64,000 nucleotides of DNA from Dryas octopetala (Eukaryota; Streptophyta; Magnoliopsida; Rosales; Rosaceae), in the NCBI GenBank assembly GCA_963921425.1, contig OY992833.1, positions 20,731,454-20,795,453 of the forward strand. Direction: 5' to 3'. The position numbers were made by a program, and so were the translations under genes. The notes beneath the pieces are model-generated. The model made no database searches and was not told the origin of the DNA. It saw only the letters and a program-made list of their open reading frames with translations. Of the stretch, positions 20,001 to 33,900 are shown in pieces. Position 1 is the first letter of the stretch; every line of letters begins with the position of its first letter.

Positions 20001-23000
20001 TCCTCTTACAGTGCTAGCCTAGATAGAACTGAATTAATTATCTGACAAGTCTTGCCTTTCTCAAGTTTTTTTCAATTTTAAAACTGAAAATTGATATCTT
20101 ATTATAAACAGGAGTTTGATGAACAGAAGAATTGGAGTTGTGCTGATTGTTTCAAACATTATCTACTAGATGGCTGATTGTATTTGAAACATGATCACTT
20201 TAATTTTTCCAGCCCAGATGGAAAATACCTCATGTTCTTATCTGCAAGAAGTTCTGTGGATTCTGGGGCACATTCTGCAACAGATTCTCTTTACAGAATT
20301 GATTGGCCAATGGATGAGGTGCTATGCTCATCTGCGAAAATTGTTGATGTGGTGAGTTCTTATTTTTTTATCTGTTTAATTTGAGTATAATCAACTTTTT
20401 TCACTGATTGTAGCGTCTAATACCTAATGTATGTAAATTATAAACAAAGATTCCTTTGTTAGCATGTGCTTGTAAGTGCTTTTCTTGCAAAGGTGCAAAC
20501 GTATACAAGCTCACAAATACGGAATTATAAGAATTGGAAATCATGGTTTGTGTCTTGGTCTGGTATTTTGTGCTTTTGGTTGGACATGAATGTGCTGTGT
20601 TTTGTACTATGTACTAGTGGTATGCTGTGTCGAAAATTTGGAATTGATGCTGTTATCTAGCATATTGAGTTTAGAATGGCAATATATAGAAGTTTTCTTT
20701 GACCTGCCTTTTTTTTTTTGGTGTATGATATTTGTGTGCATGGGTAGCCTCTCATTGACGCTTCTCAGGGAAATTATATTGCTTTTAAAAATACACCTTT
20801 CTGAACAAAAAATTGGGGAGGGGGCAAAAATTTGAGCTTTAGGTTGCCTCCATCGTAGTTATAACCTGAAGTTAATTATCTTCAACAAAAGGTTTTAGTG
20901 TATGAAGTTCATATCAGACAATATAATGAAACAAGATTTATAACATCTTGTATTTTTACTCTCTTTATCTGCCTCTCTTCCTCCATATATAACTACACTT
21001 AATACACTTCTTTTTGAAGATTCCTGTTGTAATGTGTGCTGAGGATGGTTGCTTCCCTGGGCTTTACTGTTCAAGTTTCCTTAGTAATCCATGGCTTTCT
21101 GATGGATGCACAATGATCATATCTTCCATTTGGGGCAGCTGTCAAGTGATACTTTCTGTGAATGTTTTGAAGTAACTATAATGATCTTACATATGACTCT
21201 CTCTTTTATCTGCTGAACTTTGTTACCCTATTTATATCATTAACTCATGGCATTCATATGAACTTACAGCAGGGAAGTAAGGCGTATCAGCCCTACTGAT
21301 TCAAATTTTTCATGGAATGTTCTTACACTGGACAGGGACAACATCATTGCTGGTAACATCAAATGCTATTTTGTACTGCTAACTAGGCGGTCAAATTTAT
21401 AGAACTATAATAACATCATCACTTCTTGTTTGAATTTGGAAGTGTCTAGCAGTCCAGTGGATGTACCTCATATCAAGTATGGTTATCTTGTTGATAAAGA
21501 AAGTAAAAATACTGCATGGAGTTGGTTAAATATATCAAGCCCCACAAATGAATGCTCTGAGAAGGTCTATCAATTTGCTTTTGTGAATATTTAATTATGT
21601 CTAGATATCAAGGTTATCTTCAAAACTTACTTTTGTTTCACTCAAGTTTCTCCTTGCTACAGGTTAAATCTTTTCTCTCCTCTCTTCAATTCAGTATAAT
21701 GAAGATTCCTGTCAGGGATGTTTGTGATAGTCTAACAAAAGGTATTATAAGCCAATTTTCTTTCTTGTGTGTTAGAAAATAATTGATTTTGATGTCCTGT
21801 ATATGCACGAAACCTTTCAGGTGCTAGAAAACCTTTTGAAGCTACATTCATTTCTTCCAAAACTAAAAGAAATGATCCATTTGATCCATTAATTGTATTC
21901 CTTCATGGAGGCCCGCATACTGTTTCCTTGTCAAGCTTTTCAAAGTCTATGGCATTTCTCGCTTCAATTGGGTTCAACTTGCTACTTGTAAATTATAGGT
22001 AAGTTATGATTCTCCTTTTTTTTTTTTTTCTTTTCATTCTGATTTTCATATTGGGTTAATGGCTCTGAACTGATCAGCTATATCTACTTTGTGTTCAACC
22101 AATTGCTCCACTTTTGTTGATCAGATATATTATGATCTTGGCATATGGATGGGAAAAAAAAGATAACCGTTTCTTCTCAGCTCCCTTCACTGTTGACATG
22201 ATGCTTCTTGATGAGGCAAAAGGGGGATTATAATACTTATGTGAAAGAAAAGGGAATAAATAATTCTACCTTGAACAGAATAACTGTTTGGCTCAATGTT
22301 CTTTCTTGTGTTTGTTAAATTTGTGTTGGTGCCATAGTGCAGCCATACTATGAAATGTTGATATCATCATGTTTAGTATGATAAGAAGATCCCTTACATT
22401 GATAATATCATTTACACCTAAAGCTTTTAGATTTATTTAAAAGTGACCATTAAGGTATGGAAATTCTCCTTCACTTGTTGTCTTATACTTTGTCAAAATT
22501 AGTGGATTTCACCTAATCCTTAAACCCTCAGTTTTCACCTTTGGTGTTGAAGGGCTGTTTCTGCCATAGGGCATTTAAAAGATGGGTTAGGGTTGATTTA
22601 CTATGCATCAAACAACTGAGCTGTTTTGACAGTAAAAACCACTAGATATTACAGTGATTGCACAAGGCTTGTAAGTAAGATTATAAAGTTGAAGAAGCAA
22701 ACTACTAATTTATGAAGAGTACAGGTATTTGTGGGTGGTTGGCCTTTTTTTCTTCGAGTAATTTTTCTGGCCTAAGCCCTTTGTTGGTGGGGGTTAGGAT
22801 AGGTATCAAGTGAAACTTATCAATTAAAAAATAAATATAAAGAATATTCCTGAAGTGTAAATATTCTGGCCTGCTTCAAGAAATTATATTTTTCGCCTCC
22901 CAACAGTTTGCTATAATTGATAAGTTCCTCATAAAATGTCTTTTGCAATATACTCTTCCCAACATATCTGATTAAGGTTGATCTACTGTTTGTATTCTTA

Positions 23001-23353
23001 CTGCAGATGACAACATCATTTATGTTTGTTTGGGTCCTTAAAGATTTTTGCATCCCATACTTGAAAAAAATGCCTCTTTTAGATATCAGCTTATATTGCT
23101 GTTATTCATGCATGCTAATTTATCTCAGAGGTTCACTGGGGTATGGTGAGGAAGCACTTCAATCTCTTCCAGGAAAAATTGGGTCCCAGGTGCTTACTAT
23201 TAATGTGTTTAATAGTAATCTTACTTTTGTTATATATGCTAGCTGGCGCTGAGCCTTAAGGGTGCCTACTCTATAAAACCCATGTGCTTACGTAGAGCCC
23301 TATTGTTGTGTGCCATTTTATATTTTAGTTAGCATACACAAACGCATATGCAT

Positions 23354-23354
23354 G

Positions 23355-23418
<64 letters not shown>
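23354..23418. repeat. Compound (GT)n(GA)n microsatellite
   Basis: A short GT tract followed by about 24 GA units lies in intron 12 of AARE copy 1. The same site in copy 2 (37589-37618) has a shorter GT/GA tract, so the two copies have diverged in repeat number. Confidence 0.9.
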
Positions 23419-23420
<2 letters not shown>

Positions 23421-24593
23421 CAGCATTTACTTAATTAATATATTTATAGCAAAAGTATTTACTTGATATGTGTGTATTTCTAGACCCTAATCTCTTATTT
23501 TCTTCTCTGCAGGATGTGAATGATGTGCTTGTGGCTATAGATCATGTTATTGACATGGGGCTTGCTAGTCCATCAAAAATTGCAGTTCTTGGCGGTTCTC
23601 ATGGTGGCTTTCTGACAACCCACTTGATTGGCCAGGTTTGGTAGTTTTGCAAATAGAATGACTGTGTGCATTTATCAGAATGTACATACGTACATGCACG
23701 CACACACACACAGACTATCTTTTCATACATATTGTGCCTTATTGTCCTTATGCATTTCAAGTCCTGGATACAACTAGTTGATGCTTTTATATGCAGAGAT
23801 CTCATTTCAAATACTGGATGGTTCAATTTTTGGACATCTGCTTATTTGCGTCCATAGACTGGTGGTCTTGGGCTTGCATTTTCTTCAACTTTTTAATTTT
23901 CTAAGCATCTATGACTTATGAACACTTGGTAGATTGAATGCTTAAAAAGGTGATATCAGTAGTACATGCATTTATAGGTATACTTAAGAATTCAATAATC
24001 TTGTAATTGAAATGCTGCAGGCGCCAGATAAGTTTGTTGCAGCAGCAACAAGGAATCCTCTTTGTAGCATTCCATTGATGGTGGGTACAACAGATATCCC
24101 TGATTGGTGCTATTTTGAGGCCTATGGAAGTGAGGGTAAAAATAGCTACACAGAAGCACCTTCAGCTGAGCAGCTGACTCTCTTTTACAGCAAGTCTCCT
24201 ATTTCACATCTCGCAAAGGTATTTGTTTAGGCTTCTGTTACTATATTAGTGAGCTAATTCCGTTTTTTTTTTTTTTTCAAGGTGAGCTGATTCTTTTCAT
24301 AGAACAATATTGGAAATGAAGAAAAATCTACAGAAAAAAGATTTAAAACCGAACAAATTCAAACACAACATTGTCCCAACATTGCTTAGTTTTCATTCGT
24401 TTGAGCAACTGCGGAGATATCATTGCTGGAATCACAACGATTCTTCTGCATGCAGTATGATATTCATGCCGTTTGCACAGGAAATATGTGTATAGTCACT
24501 GCATGATGTGAAGCAAAATATTAATTGAAATTGAAAAACAGAAAAAGAAAATATATGGTGGAGAAATGGGAACTCTGATAAGCCAAGACATCC

Positions 24594-24800
24594 AGGGAGG
24601 GGCCATTGCTTGATGTAATGGTGAATGTCTTGGGTTCTTAAATGCATGTGTGCAGGTTTGATTCTTGAGAGTGGCTTATACAAGTGAATCAATACCAAGG
24701 GTTAGTATGTATCTAGATCTTCCCTCCTAGGACCACTTTGGTGGGACCAATACTGAGGTTTCTATATTACTCCACTGGGTTGAAGTTTCTGTCATACTGA
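24594..24800 (+). mobile_element. Possible tRNA-derived SINE in intron 14 of AARE copy 1
   Basis: This stretch has no counterpart in intron 14 of copy 2. It holds a box-B-like GGTTTGATTCT at 24656 preceded by a weak box-A-like TGATGTAATGG. No clear target-site duplication or tail was found, so edges and identity are tentative. Confidence 0.3.
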
Positions 24801-25667
24801 ATTAACATTTAATCAAGAAGTATAAAACATGCAACTTTTCCCTTTTTAATTTGAACAATATTTATCTTCTAAGCAGTTTTGCTATTTCTAACTTGTAGAT
24901 TTTGATGTTCTCTGCAGGTCAAAACACCCATACTTTTTCTTTTGGGTGCTCAGGATATTCGTCTTCTGATCTCTTCTTGGCTGCATTGCAGTAGAAAGTG
25001 AAGGAAGTATCAATACAGAAACAATTATTTATCCTTTAAAGTGATTTTGTTTATTTGGTACTGGAGGGGTTGGGAGTTGTTGAAGATTTTGATGCATAGA
25101 TGATTGCCTAGTTGTAATGATATGAGTAGAAAAGTGATTTCGATGTTTATTATTTGTAGTATGCTCGGGCATTAAAGGAAAAAGGAGTTGAGGCCAAAGT
25201 CATTGTGTTTCGTAATGATACCCATGGGATTGAGAGGTAAACACATTATCGAAATGTGCTTGTTCATTCTAGTCACTAGTCACTACTACATCCAATCTCG
25301 TAAAATTTCTTGCTTGGGTGGTTTTAATCTGATTCAAATTCCTGTTTGCAGGCCACAATCTGACTTTTGAGAGCTTTCTTAATATTGGTGTGTGGTTCAA
25401 GAAGCATTTGCTCTAAACGAACAGCCATTTCTCCCCTGCTTTTATGGCCACAATTCGACTCTGAGAGCTTTCTTAGTATCGATGTTTTTAAGGGCAATTC
25501 AAATCTATCATGAAGTAGTTTCAGTTATCCCTTGCCACTAGAATTAACAAGTATTTATATTGCTTGAAAGATGCTCATGTTCCATTGCAATGTGACAATT
25601 AGAATCAACAGTTTTGCTTTATTTTAATGCTATCAAAATTATTAAATTTAAAATACATAAATAGAGT

Positions 25668-26339
25668 CGCTCTATTTTTTTATTGCAGTCATTTCATTGC
25701 TACAATTCCAATTATAACAGAAATTAGTAATTATTTTTCAATTAATATCTGAAAATTATCCCACTCCTTAAAATTATGAGTATGCAATCTATCTAATTCG
25801 TAGGTAATTTTTTAAATTTATTCAGAGTCGGATTACACTCAAGTTCTCGTTTGACAATGTACCCAACAAAATTGTTTTGTCATCTTCTTGAAAAATAGCC
25901 CACTTTTTTTTCACGGATTTCCGGCACCAAGTGCTTAGCAACCAATGTATTTTTCTTCTCTTCCGAAAGCTCAGTATTTAGTTTGTCAATTTTATGTTAA
26001 GTTTTAACTTATTTTACACTATAGGAGAATAAAGGGTGAATCTATCGACGGACAGGGTCAACAATGAGACGAGGAATAAATCATTGGACTCTTATAAAAT
26101 AGTCCATCAAAATTAGTCAGAAACTTACAAGAAGGTGTACTATTAACTTGTTTCAATTCAATTGGATAGTTCATACTTTGATGGTAGATCTCAAAGCCTT
26201 ATAATGCTAATGTAGTTCGGTAGCCACTTGCCCATTATTTAACTTTAACATGTATATTTGGCACTAGTAATGTTATATTATTGGATATCTTGCATATTAT
26301 ATTGTTATAATATCAATTTTTTTATCACACAATTTAACA
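25668..26339. other. Spacer between the AARE tandem units
   Basis: AT-rich sequence that does not align to the flank of the other unit. No coding signal seen. Confidence 0.5.
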
Positions 26340-27960
26340 AAAATTTACTTTATCAATAATTTGAAGTTGATAATTTAACCATATGACATGCCAAGTTATT
26401 AGAAAAAGAGAACATTTTCATATTTGTTATGCAATACAAGACTAGAGACAACAACTCAACATGCATGAAGCACATACACTTACTTGAAGCCAATAAATAA
26501 GAGAGATTAATAAAATTCACTCACACAAAACATAACAATTAATAGTAACACATAACAACTAGTCTAGTTTTTTTTTTCCCCACTTTATTAAAAATATATG
26601 TTAAATTGGAATCACATCGACTAACTTATGGTTTAGTAATATTTATCTTTACAGTAATCACTTATTTCATAAATAGAAAAGAAAAGATAACAATGATAAT
26701 CAACAAAATTAGATTGGTTGGTCCAACATTATGGTGATGGCACTAGTTCTTGCTGTGGCCACCTGGTGAGAGGCAGTGGCTTAGCAGCTTGAGCTTGTGC
26801 ATCCCAAAGCAGCCCAACCTTACCTTTAGCCCATTAGCTGCAGAATAGCTATGTCAAAGGAGGAATCTATCTCCAAATGGCCAGTAGTGCATTATTAAGC
26901 AAAACCACCTCAGCTTGCGTCAACGTGCTTCGTCCAATATACCCTCCTCTTTTATCATCTCACCCTCCCTCTCTTCTCACTCCCAGGCAACCCTTTAGCT
27001 TTTTTCTCACTAAGTAAGCTCTCTCATTCACTCTCCCCTTCTCTGTATTTTTCATTTTTTCTCTTTCTGCGCTTCTTGCTTACATTCTGTTGACTTTTAC
27101 TTGCATATTTTACTAACCCTTCCTTTCCTTCTTTTTATCTCCTTGCTCAGTGCTTTGATTTTGCTTCTTCTGGTCTTACTTTTTGTTGGGTGGAGTGGAA
27201 ATCTTTGAGTTGCATGTTCCTTTCAAAGTGTTGTATGACTGTGTGTGTTACTCTGGAGTTCCCAATTTCTCTGTTCAAGATTATGTTGTATATTGTCTCG
27301 GGATCAATGGATTGGCTATATAGTATTATTGGGATGGTATCTTCTATTAAAAAAAAAAAAAATCTTAAAAGTTAAAACGATCATTGGGGTTTTGGGTAGC
27401 TAAACAATTCTAAATTTCAACATGTGTTAGTAACAGAATTCCCGTAAAACCCTTTGGCCAAATTTGCTAGTAAAGCCTAACTGGATGGAATCATGGGACC
27501 GGATATAAAATTTGTTCATTAGAATTGTAAATTGGAAATAGTGTAATATTAGTGACCCAAAAGAGCCCTCAAGGTTTTCTGAAGCTGAAAAGCTTACAAG
27601 TGCTATGTGGTAACAAAGGTGAATTTACTAAATGCCAAGTTAAGTATAATGCGAGGTGGCGGATTGACTTGAGAAATAAAAAACAAAGATATGTATGTGC
27701 AAAATTTTCACTTACCTGTTATCTGCATCGAGCAAAATAATCAAAGTAGTTTTCCAGGAGATTATGGTTTTTTGATGACCAATGCTACTGATCATTTTAG
27801 TTATGAACTACTATATCCTTTCATTACCCCTTGGATGTCATACATTGACAATTATCTCCCTGATTGACAAACATGTCCAATACTTGATGTTCATTGTTTT
27901 CTTGGTACTGATCTTCCTTGCAATCTACTCTGTAGTAAAAGGTTGTCAACATTTTTAGCC

Positions 27961-30900
27961 ATGGATGGTTCTAAAGCCGATTCATTAAAGGAGATGCCTC
28001 TGGGGATAGATGCAACAACTGAGGAAGAATATGCTTCGCAGTCTAGGTTACTTCAAGAATTCACTAGTATTTCCAGCATTGACAAGGCATGGATTTTTAA
28101 ATCTGACAGTGGTAAGATTTCTCATTTTTCAAACATGCATGCCTTATATATGTAATGTATGTGGTGTATGTATGTACATATCTACATATTTGTACAATGA
28201 TATAATTTATGTGCCTCCTCTCCAACTGTAAGCCAAACACCCCTTTCTAATCACGATATTTGTACCTTAAACTTTGTTACAGGAACTGGCTCCCAGGCAA
28301 TGTTTTCAATTAGTCAACCAAATCTTTTGGCAAACAAGAGGAGGAAATTTATTCTATCCTCTCATGTTTCAAAAGAAAGTAACAATTTTGTAGACTTCCA
28401 ATGGGCCCCATTTCCTATTGAGATGACAGGAGCGTCTGTAATTGTTCCATCACCATCAGGTGCAAAGCTTCTTGTAGTTCGGAATCCTGAAAATGAGTCT
28501 CCCTGTCAATTTGAAATCTGGGGTCGAGCTCAAGTGGAAAAAGAATTCCACATTCCTCAATCTGTTCATGGTTCAGTATATACTGATGGATGGTAATTAA
28601 TCATGTGAATGTCGTTTTACTGATGATTGCTTTATCCTTTCTATGATATTTGATGTTAGCCTTGTGTCTAGTCACTTAGTGTCTATGTCTTTAGTGATTA
28701 TTAGTAGAAGTTGTAGCTCAATTTTGACCATTACTCCTGCTGGTGTTTGTCAATATTTTCTCTGACATAGATTCAAAGATCTTTCAATGATACAGGTTTC
28801 AGGGAATTTCTTGGAACTCTGATGAAACTCTCATTGCTTATGTTGCTGAGGAGCCGTCTCCCTCCAAGCCCACATTTACAGGTCAGGGCTACAAGAAAGG
28901 TAGTTCCAAAGATAAGGACTTTGGTAACTGGAAAGGTCAAGGGGATTGGAAGGAGGACTGGGGGGAAACCTATGCTGGAAAAAGGCAGCCTGCACTTTTT
29001 GTCATCAACATTAACAGGTCTAGTATAATTTTGTTTTTATCAGTACCAGGATTAGAGGTAAAGAGATTTCTTCTTTAGATGGCCAACTTATTTTAAATTT
29101 TCCTGTTCTATAGTGGAGAGGCACAAGCTGTTAATGGAATTGAAAAGTCTTTGAGTGTTGGTCAAGTTGTGTGGGCGCCACCAATTAAAGGCTCACATCA
29201 ATATTTGGTTTTTGTTGGGTGGTCAGAAGATACCAGAAAGCTTGGTATTAAGTACTGCTTTAACAGGCCCTGTGCATTATATGCGGTTAGGGCACCACTT
29301 TATGAATCAGAGGCCAATGGACCTGAAATCAAGTGAGTTTTTTTTTGTGTGCGATGCTTATGTCTCTTTAGTTGGGTCCTTCTGCATGTAATTCTTTTGG
29401 AGATTCATTGTGCTTAGGCATATGATATAATTGTCAATTTCTTTAACTGTTACAGAGATAGTTCAACTGAAGATTTTCCTGTGGTAAATCTAACTCAAAG
29501 CATAAGCAGTGCCTTCTTTCCACGGTTCAGGTATTGTTCTTTTTCCCTCAGATACTTAATTTTGTGTTTCTTTACACTTCACAGGGGTTGTAACCTCATT
29601 ATTTACTTAATTTATTCTATGATAAATTGATAACTTATGCGGAGTTCTTTTTTAGGTTTTAAAGAATTTTCAGAACTAATAAGTATCTGTCTATTGGATA
29701 ATTCCTCTTGAAGTGCTAGCCTAGATAGAGTTGAATTAATTTTTTTACATCTTGCATGTCTCAAGTATCTTTCAATTTCAAAAGTGAAATTTATATCTTA
29801 ATATAAAAGGAGTTTGATGAACCGCAGAATTGGAATTGTGCTGATTGTTTCAAACATTACCTAGTAGATGACTGATTGTATTTGAAACATGACCAATGGT
29901 CATTTTTCCAGCCCAGATGAAAAATTCCTCATCTTTTTATCTGCAAAAAGTTCTGTTGATTCTGGGGCACACTCTGCAACAAATTCTCTTCACAGAATTG
30001 ATTGGCCAATGGATGGAGTGTTGTGCTCATCTCCGAAAATTGTTGATGTGGTGAGCTCTTCATTAATTGATTCGAGTATAATCAACTTTCTTTTCACTGA
30101 TTGAAATGGTGAATTCCTCGTGCATGTACATTATGAACAAAGATTCATTTGTTAGCATGTGCATGTAAGTGCTTTCCTTGTAAAGTGCAAACTTATACAA
30201 GCTCGCATTCTGGAATTATTAGAATTGGAAATCATTTTCTTGTCTTGGTATGGTATTTTTTGCTTGTGGAATGTTGTGTTGAAAACTTGGAATTTGTTAT
30301 CATGCATATTGAGTGCGAAATGGCAATATATAGAAGTTTTATTTCACCTGTTTTTTTCTTTTTGGTGTATGATACTTGTGTGCATGGGTAGCCTCCCATT
30401 GATGCTTCTTATTGAAATTGTATGTGCTCATAAAAAATATACCTTACTGAAAAGAATAAAAACTGGGGAGGGGGCCAAAGTTCGAGCTTTAGTTGCCTCC
30501 ACCATAGTTATAACTGAACTTAACTATCTTGAACAAACGGTTTTAGTTGTCAAACAATGTGTTTAGGGTTTAATAATTTCAGCATATTTCATTAATCATA
30601 TAAAAAAGGTATTTATACCTGTACAAGTGAGGGTCTAAATAGCAAATACATCTATTCCTATAATTACAAGAAAACCCATATAAACTAGGAATTTAACACT
30701 CCCCCTCAAGTTGGTGCATAAACATCACACATGCCCAACTTGATAAGTGAACAATCAAATATCCTACTCGACACAGCCTTGGTAAGAACATCAGCCAGCT
30801 GGTCTTCAGATTTCACAAAAGGGAAATCAACAATCTTAGCCTCTAATTTCTCCTTAATGAAATGACGATCAATTTCCACGTGCTTCGTACGATCGTGTTG

Positions 30901-33900
30901 AACTGGATTATGAGCAATCTCAATCGCAGATTTATTATCACAAAATAACTTCATAGCGACCTTGGGTTTATACCCCAAATCTATCAACAACCTCCTTAGC
31001 CACAGGAGCTCACAAATACCATTTGCCATACCTCGGTACTCCGCTTCGGCACTGGATCTAGACACCACATGTTGTTTCTTACTTCGCCAAGTAACTAAAT
31101 TACCACCAACAAAGGTGAAATACCCAGCTGTAGACCTTCTATCATCTGCTGATCCTGCCCAATCAGCATCTGTAAACCCAATAACATCCAAATGGTCATG
31201 TTTACTAAATAACAACCCTTTACCTGGTGCGGATTTCAGATACCTCAAGATACGTTCAACTCCATCCATATGTAATTTCCGTGGGTCATGCATGAACTGA
31301 CTCACCACATTAACAGCATAGGCAATATCCGGTCGAGTGTGAGCTAGATAAATTAATCTCCCCACAAGTCTCTGATATCTTCCTCTGTCAGTCGGAGCAG
31401 AATTGTAGCTTTCAAACAACTTATGGTTCTGCTCAATAGGAGTTGCAGCAGGCTTACAAGCAAGCATACCTGTTTCTGTCAAGAGATCAAGGACATACTT
31501 TCTCTGGGACAAAAAAATTCCATGTGAAGATCTCGCTACTTCAATCCCAAGGAAATACTTCAGGTCACCTAATTCTTTCATTTCAAACTCAGAAGCCAGG
31601 TAAGTTTGTAGCGAGGCCATCTCCTCCTGATCATCTCCTGTCAAAACCATATCATCCACATATATAATGAGTACAGTACGCTTGTTACCTCTTCGTTTAA
31701 TGAATAGTGTATGGTCTGAATTACTTTGTTTATAGCCTGCAGCTTTCATAGACTTGGAGAACCGTCCAAACCAGGCTCTAGGTGATTGCTTTAGGCCATA
31801 CAATGCCTTTCTTAGCCTGCACACCATACCTGACTGTTCCAGTTCAGGAATTCCAGGAGGAGGATCCATATAGACCTCTTCTTCAAGGTCGCCATGCAAG
31901 AATGCATTCTTGACATCAAACTGAAGAAGAGGCCACTCCAGATTAGCAGCTAGAGACAACAACACCCTCACAGTATTCAACTTCGCTACTGGAGCAAATG
32001 TCTCCTGATAGTCAACTCCATAAGACTGAGTGTACCCCTTGGCAACCAACCGAGCTTTATACCTCTCTATGGAACCATCAGCTTTATGTTTAACCGCATA
32101 GACCCATCTGCATCCCACAGGTTTCTTCCCTTTAGGTAACTGAACCAACTCCCAAGTCTTATTTTTCACCAATGCCTCCATTTCTTCTGCCATTGCCTTA
32201 GTCCATCTTGAATCTGCTAAAGCATCCTGCAAATTTCTTGGGACAGATACAGAAGATAATTGATGCACAAATGACTTATATGACTCGGATAGCCTATGCG
32301 AAGACATATGACTATTTATAGAGTATTTGGCTTTGGCGTTAGGATCTGGTTCAAAAGATGTAGGTGGAATACCTCGGGTTGACCTATGTGGAAGCTTATA
32401 CCTAGAGGTGTCAGGCTCAGACTCAGGTTGGATATTCAAATCATCAGAAAAAGAAGGGGAAATAGGATGTACCTCATGAGACGCCTCTGGAGAAGATTGT
32501 ATCAGTGGTGAAGTATGAGGACTGAGAGTTGTACTATCATCAAACAAACCTCCAAACACGGAAGAGTCAGAAAGATCACTGTCACACTGCACCGCCGAGT
32601 CTGTAGGTAAGCAAGATTGATCTACCAGAGGAGGTATTTCACCCACCGTACCAACTGAGCGCTCGATACTGCATTGCTCGTCCTTTTTGTCCTGTAACCT
32701 GAAACCATTGAAAAACTCCATATCTATGGCATTCGTCCCTTCACCAACGTTCTCCCCCTGAAGGGAAGGTGCGGAACACTCATAAAACAATTGTTCCTCA
32801 TGAAATGTAACATCCATAGAGACATGGAACCGACGAGACGGAGGATGATAGCACTTGTATCCTTTAGTAGCACGACCATAGCCAACAAAAACACATTTCA
32901 AAGCCCGGGGCTCCAATTTGGTACGTTGATGCCCATGTAAATGGACATACACAACGCAGCCAAACACTCGAGGTTCTAAATGCAAAATAGACGGAAGCTC
33001 ACAAGAATCAGCAAGGACATCCAATGGGCGCCGAAAATCGAGAACACTAGATGGAGTGCGGTTAATTAAGTACACGGCTGAGCTAAGGGCATCGCCCCAT
33101 AAGAAGGTCGGTACCCGACCGCCAATCAACAATGATCGAGCAATCTCTAGTAAGTGTCTATTCTTCCGTTCAGCCACCCCATTCTGTTGGGGAGAATAAG
33201 AACAAGATGTCTGATGGATAATGCCATGTAAACCAAAGTAATCTGTCAATCCTTTGTTAACATATTCGCCGCCATTATCCGAGCGGAGAATACGAATCGA
33301 ATGATTGAACTGAGTTTTCACCATCTTATGGAACAATTGGAAGACTTCACATACATCACTTTTATTATGAAGAAAATAAATCCAGGTCATACGTGTGCAA
33401 TCATCTATGAACGTGACAAACCATCGAACGCCATTACAAGTAGAAAGAGGGGCAGGTCCCCAAACATCAGAGTGAACCAAACCAAAAGGAATTCCACATT
33501 TATTATCATTAGAAGAAAACACTATTCGGTGACTCTTAGCCAACACACAAGTTTCACATTGGAAATCCTGGAAATTACAACCACGAAACAATGAGGGAAA
33601 TAACCGCCTTAGATAACTAAACGAAGGATGACCCAACCGCTGATGCCAGAGCCAGATCTTCTTCTTATTCGCAACTAACTGAGTACCACTAACATGATGA
33701 GCCTGACTTACACCATCCAGACCCAAAGTATCACCATCCAGATAGTACAAGTCCCCATCTCTCCTACCACTGCCAATCCTCTCCTTGGTATGAATATCCT
33801 GAAAAATACAGTGAGTAGGAAAGAAAACAACAACACAACCACGAGATGCAGTTAGTTGACTAACAGACAATAAATTGCAGTTTAAGGACGGAACAAACAA

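Larger units (their letters stand above)
18266..25370 (+). pseudogene. AARE: Acylamino-acid-releasing enzyme, copy 1, broken at the 3' end
   Basis: AARE is a prolyl-oligopeptidase-family serine peptidase that removes N-acylated residues from peptides (family knowledge). Exons 1-14 match copy 2 in length and frame: 18266-18416, 18588-18897, 19106-19327, 19427-19645, 19764-19838, 20213-20351, 21020-21171, 21270-21352, 21443-21564, 21663-21741, 21821-21998, 23129-23189, 23513-23635 and 24021-24218. The serine nucleophile motif GGSHGGF is intact in exon 13. Exon 15 starts at 24918, but a deletion of about 105 bp compared with copy 2 removed its end and splice donor, and reading on meets TGA at 24999-25001 (731 residues). 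Exon 16 (25160-25236), with the catalytic His motif NDTHGIER, would be lost. Skipping exon 15 keeps frame but drops the catalytic Asp and then stops at 25368-25370, where copy 2 reads through. Either route loses part of the triad, so I call it a pseudogene that could still make a truncated protein. Confidence 0.8.
17100..25667 (+). repeat. Tandem duplication unit 1 (AARE copy 1 with flanks)
   Basis: Aligns by eye with unit 2 (26340-39491) from the promoter side (ATATGACATGCCAA at the left edge of both) through all exons and most introns to the 3' flank (ending near AAATTTAAAATACATAAA in both). Edges are good to about 50 bp. Relative to unit 2 it lacks about 190 bp in the 5' leader and the retrotransposon. 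It has about 900 bp more in intron 11 and extra sequence in intron 14. Confidence 0.85.

Noticed and set aside
24918..25370. Possibility that AARE copy 1 is functional using a cryptic donor
   Set aside because: The only GT candidates in the residual exon 15 are not donor-like, and the exon 17 stop would still remove the normal C-terminus.
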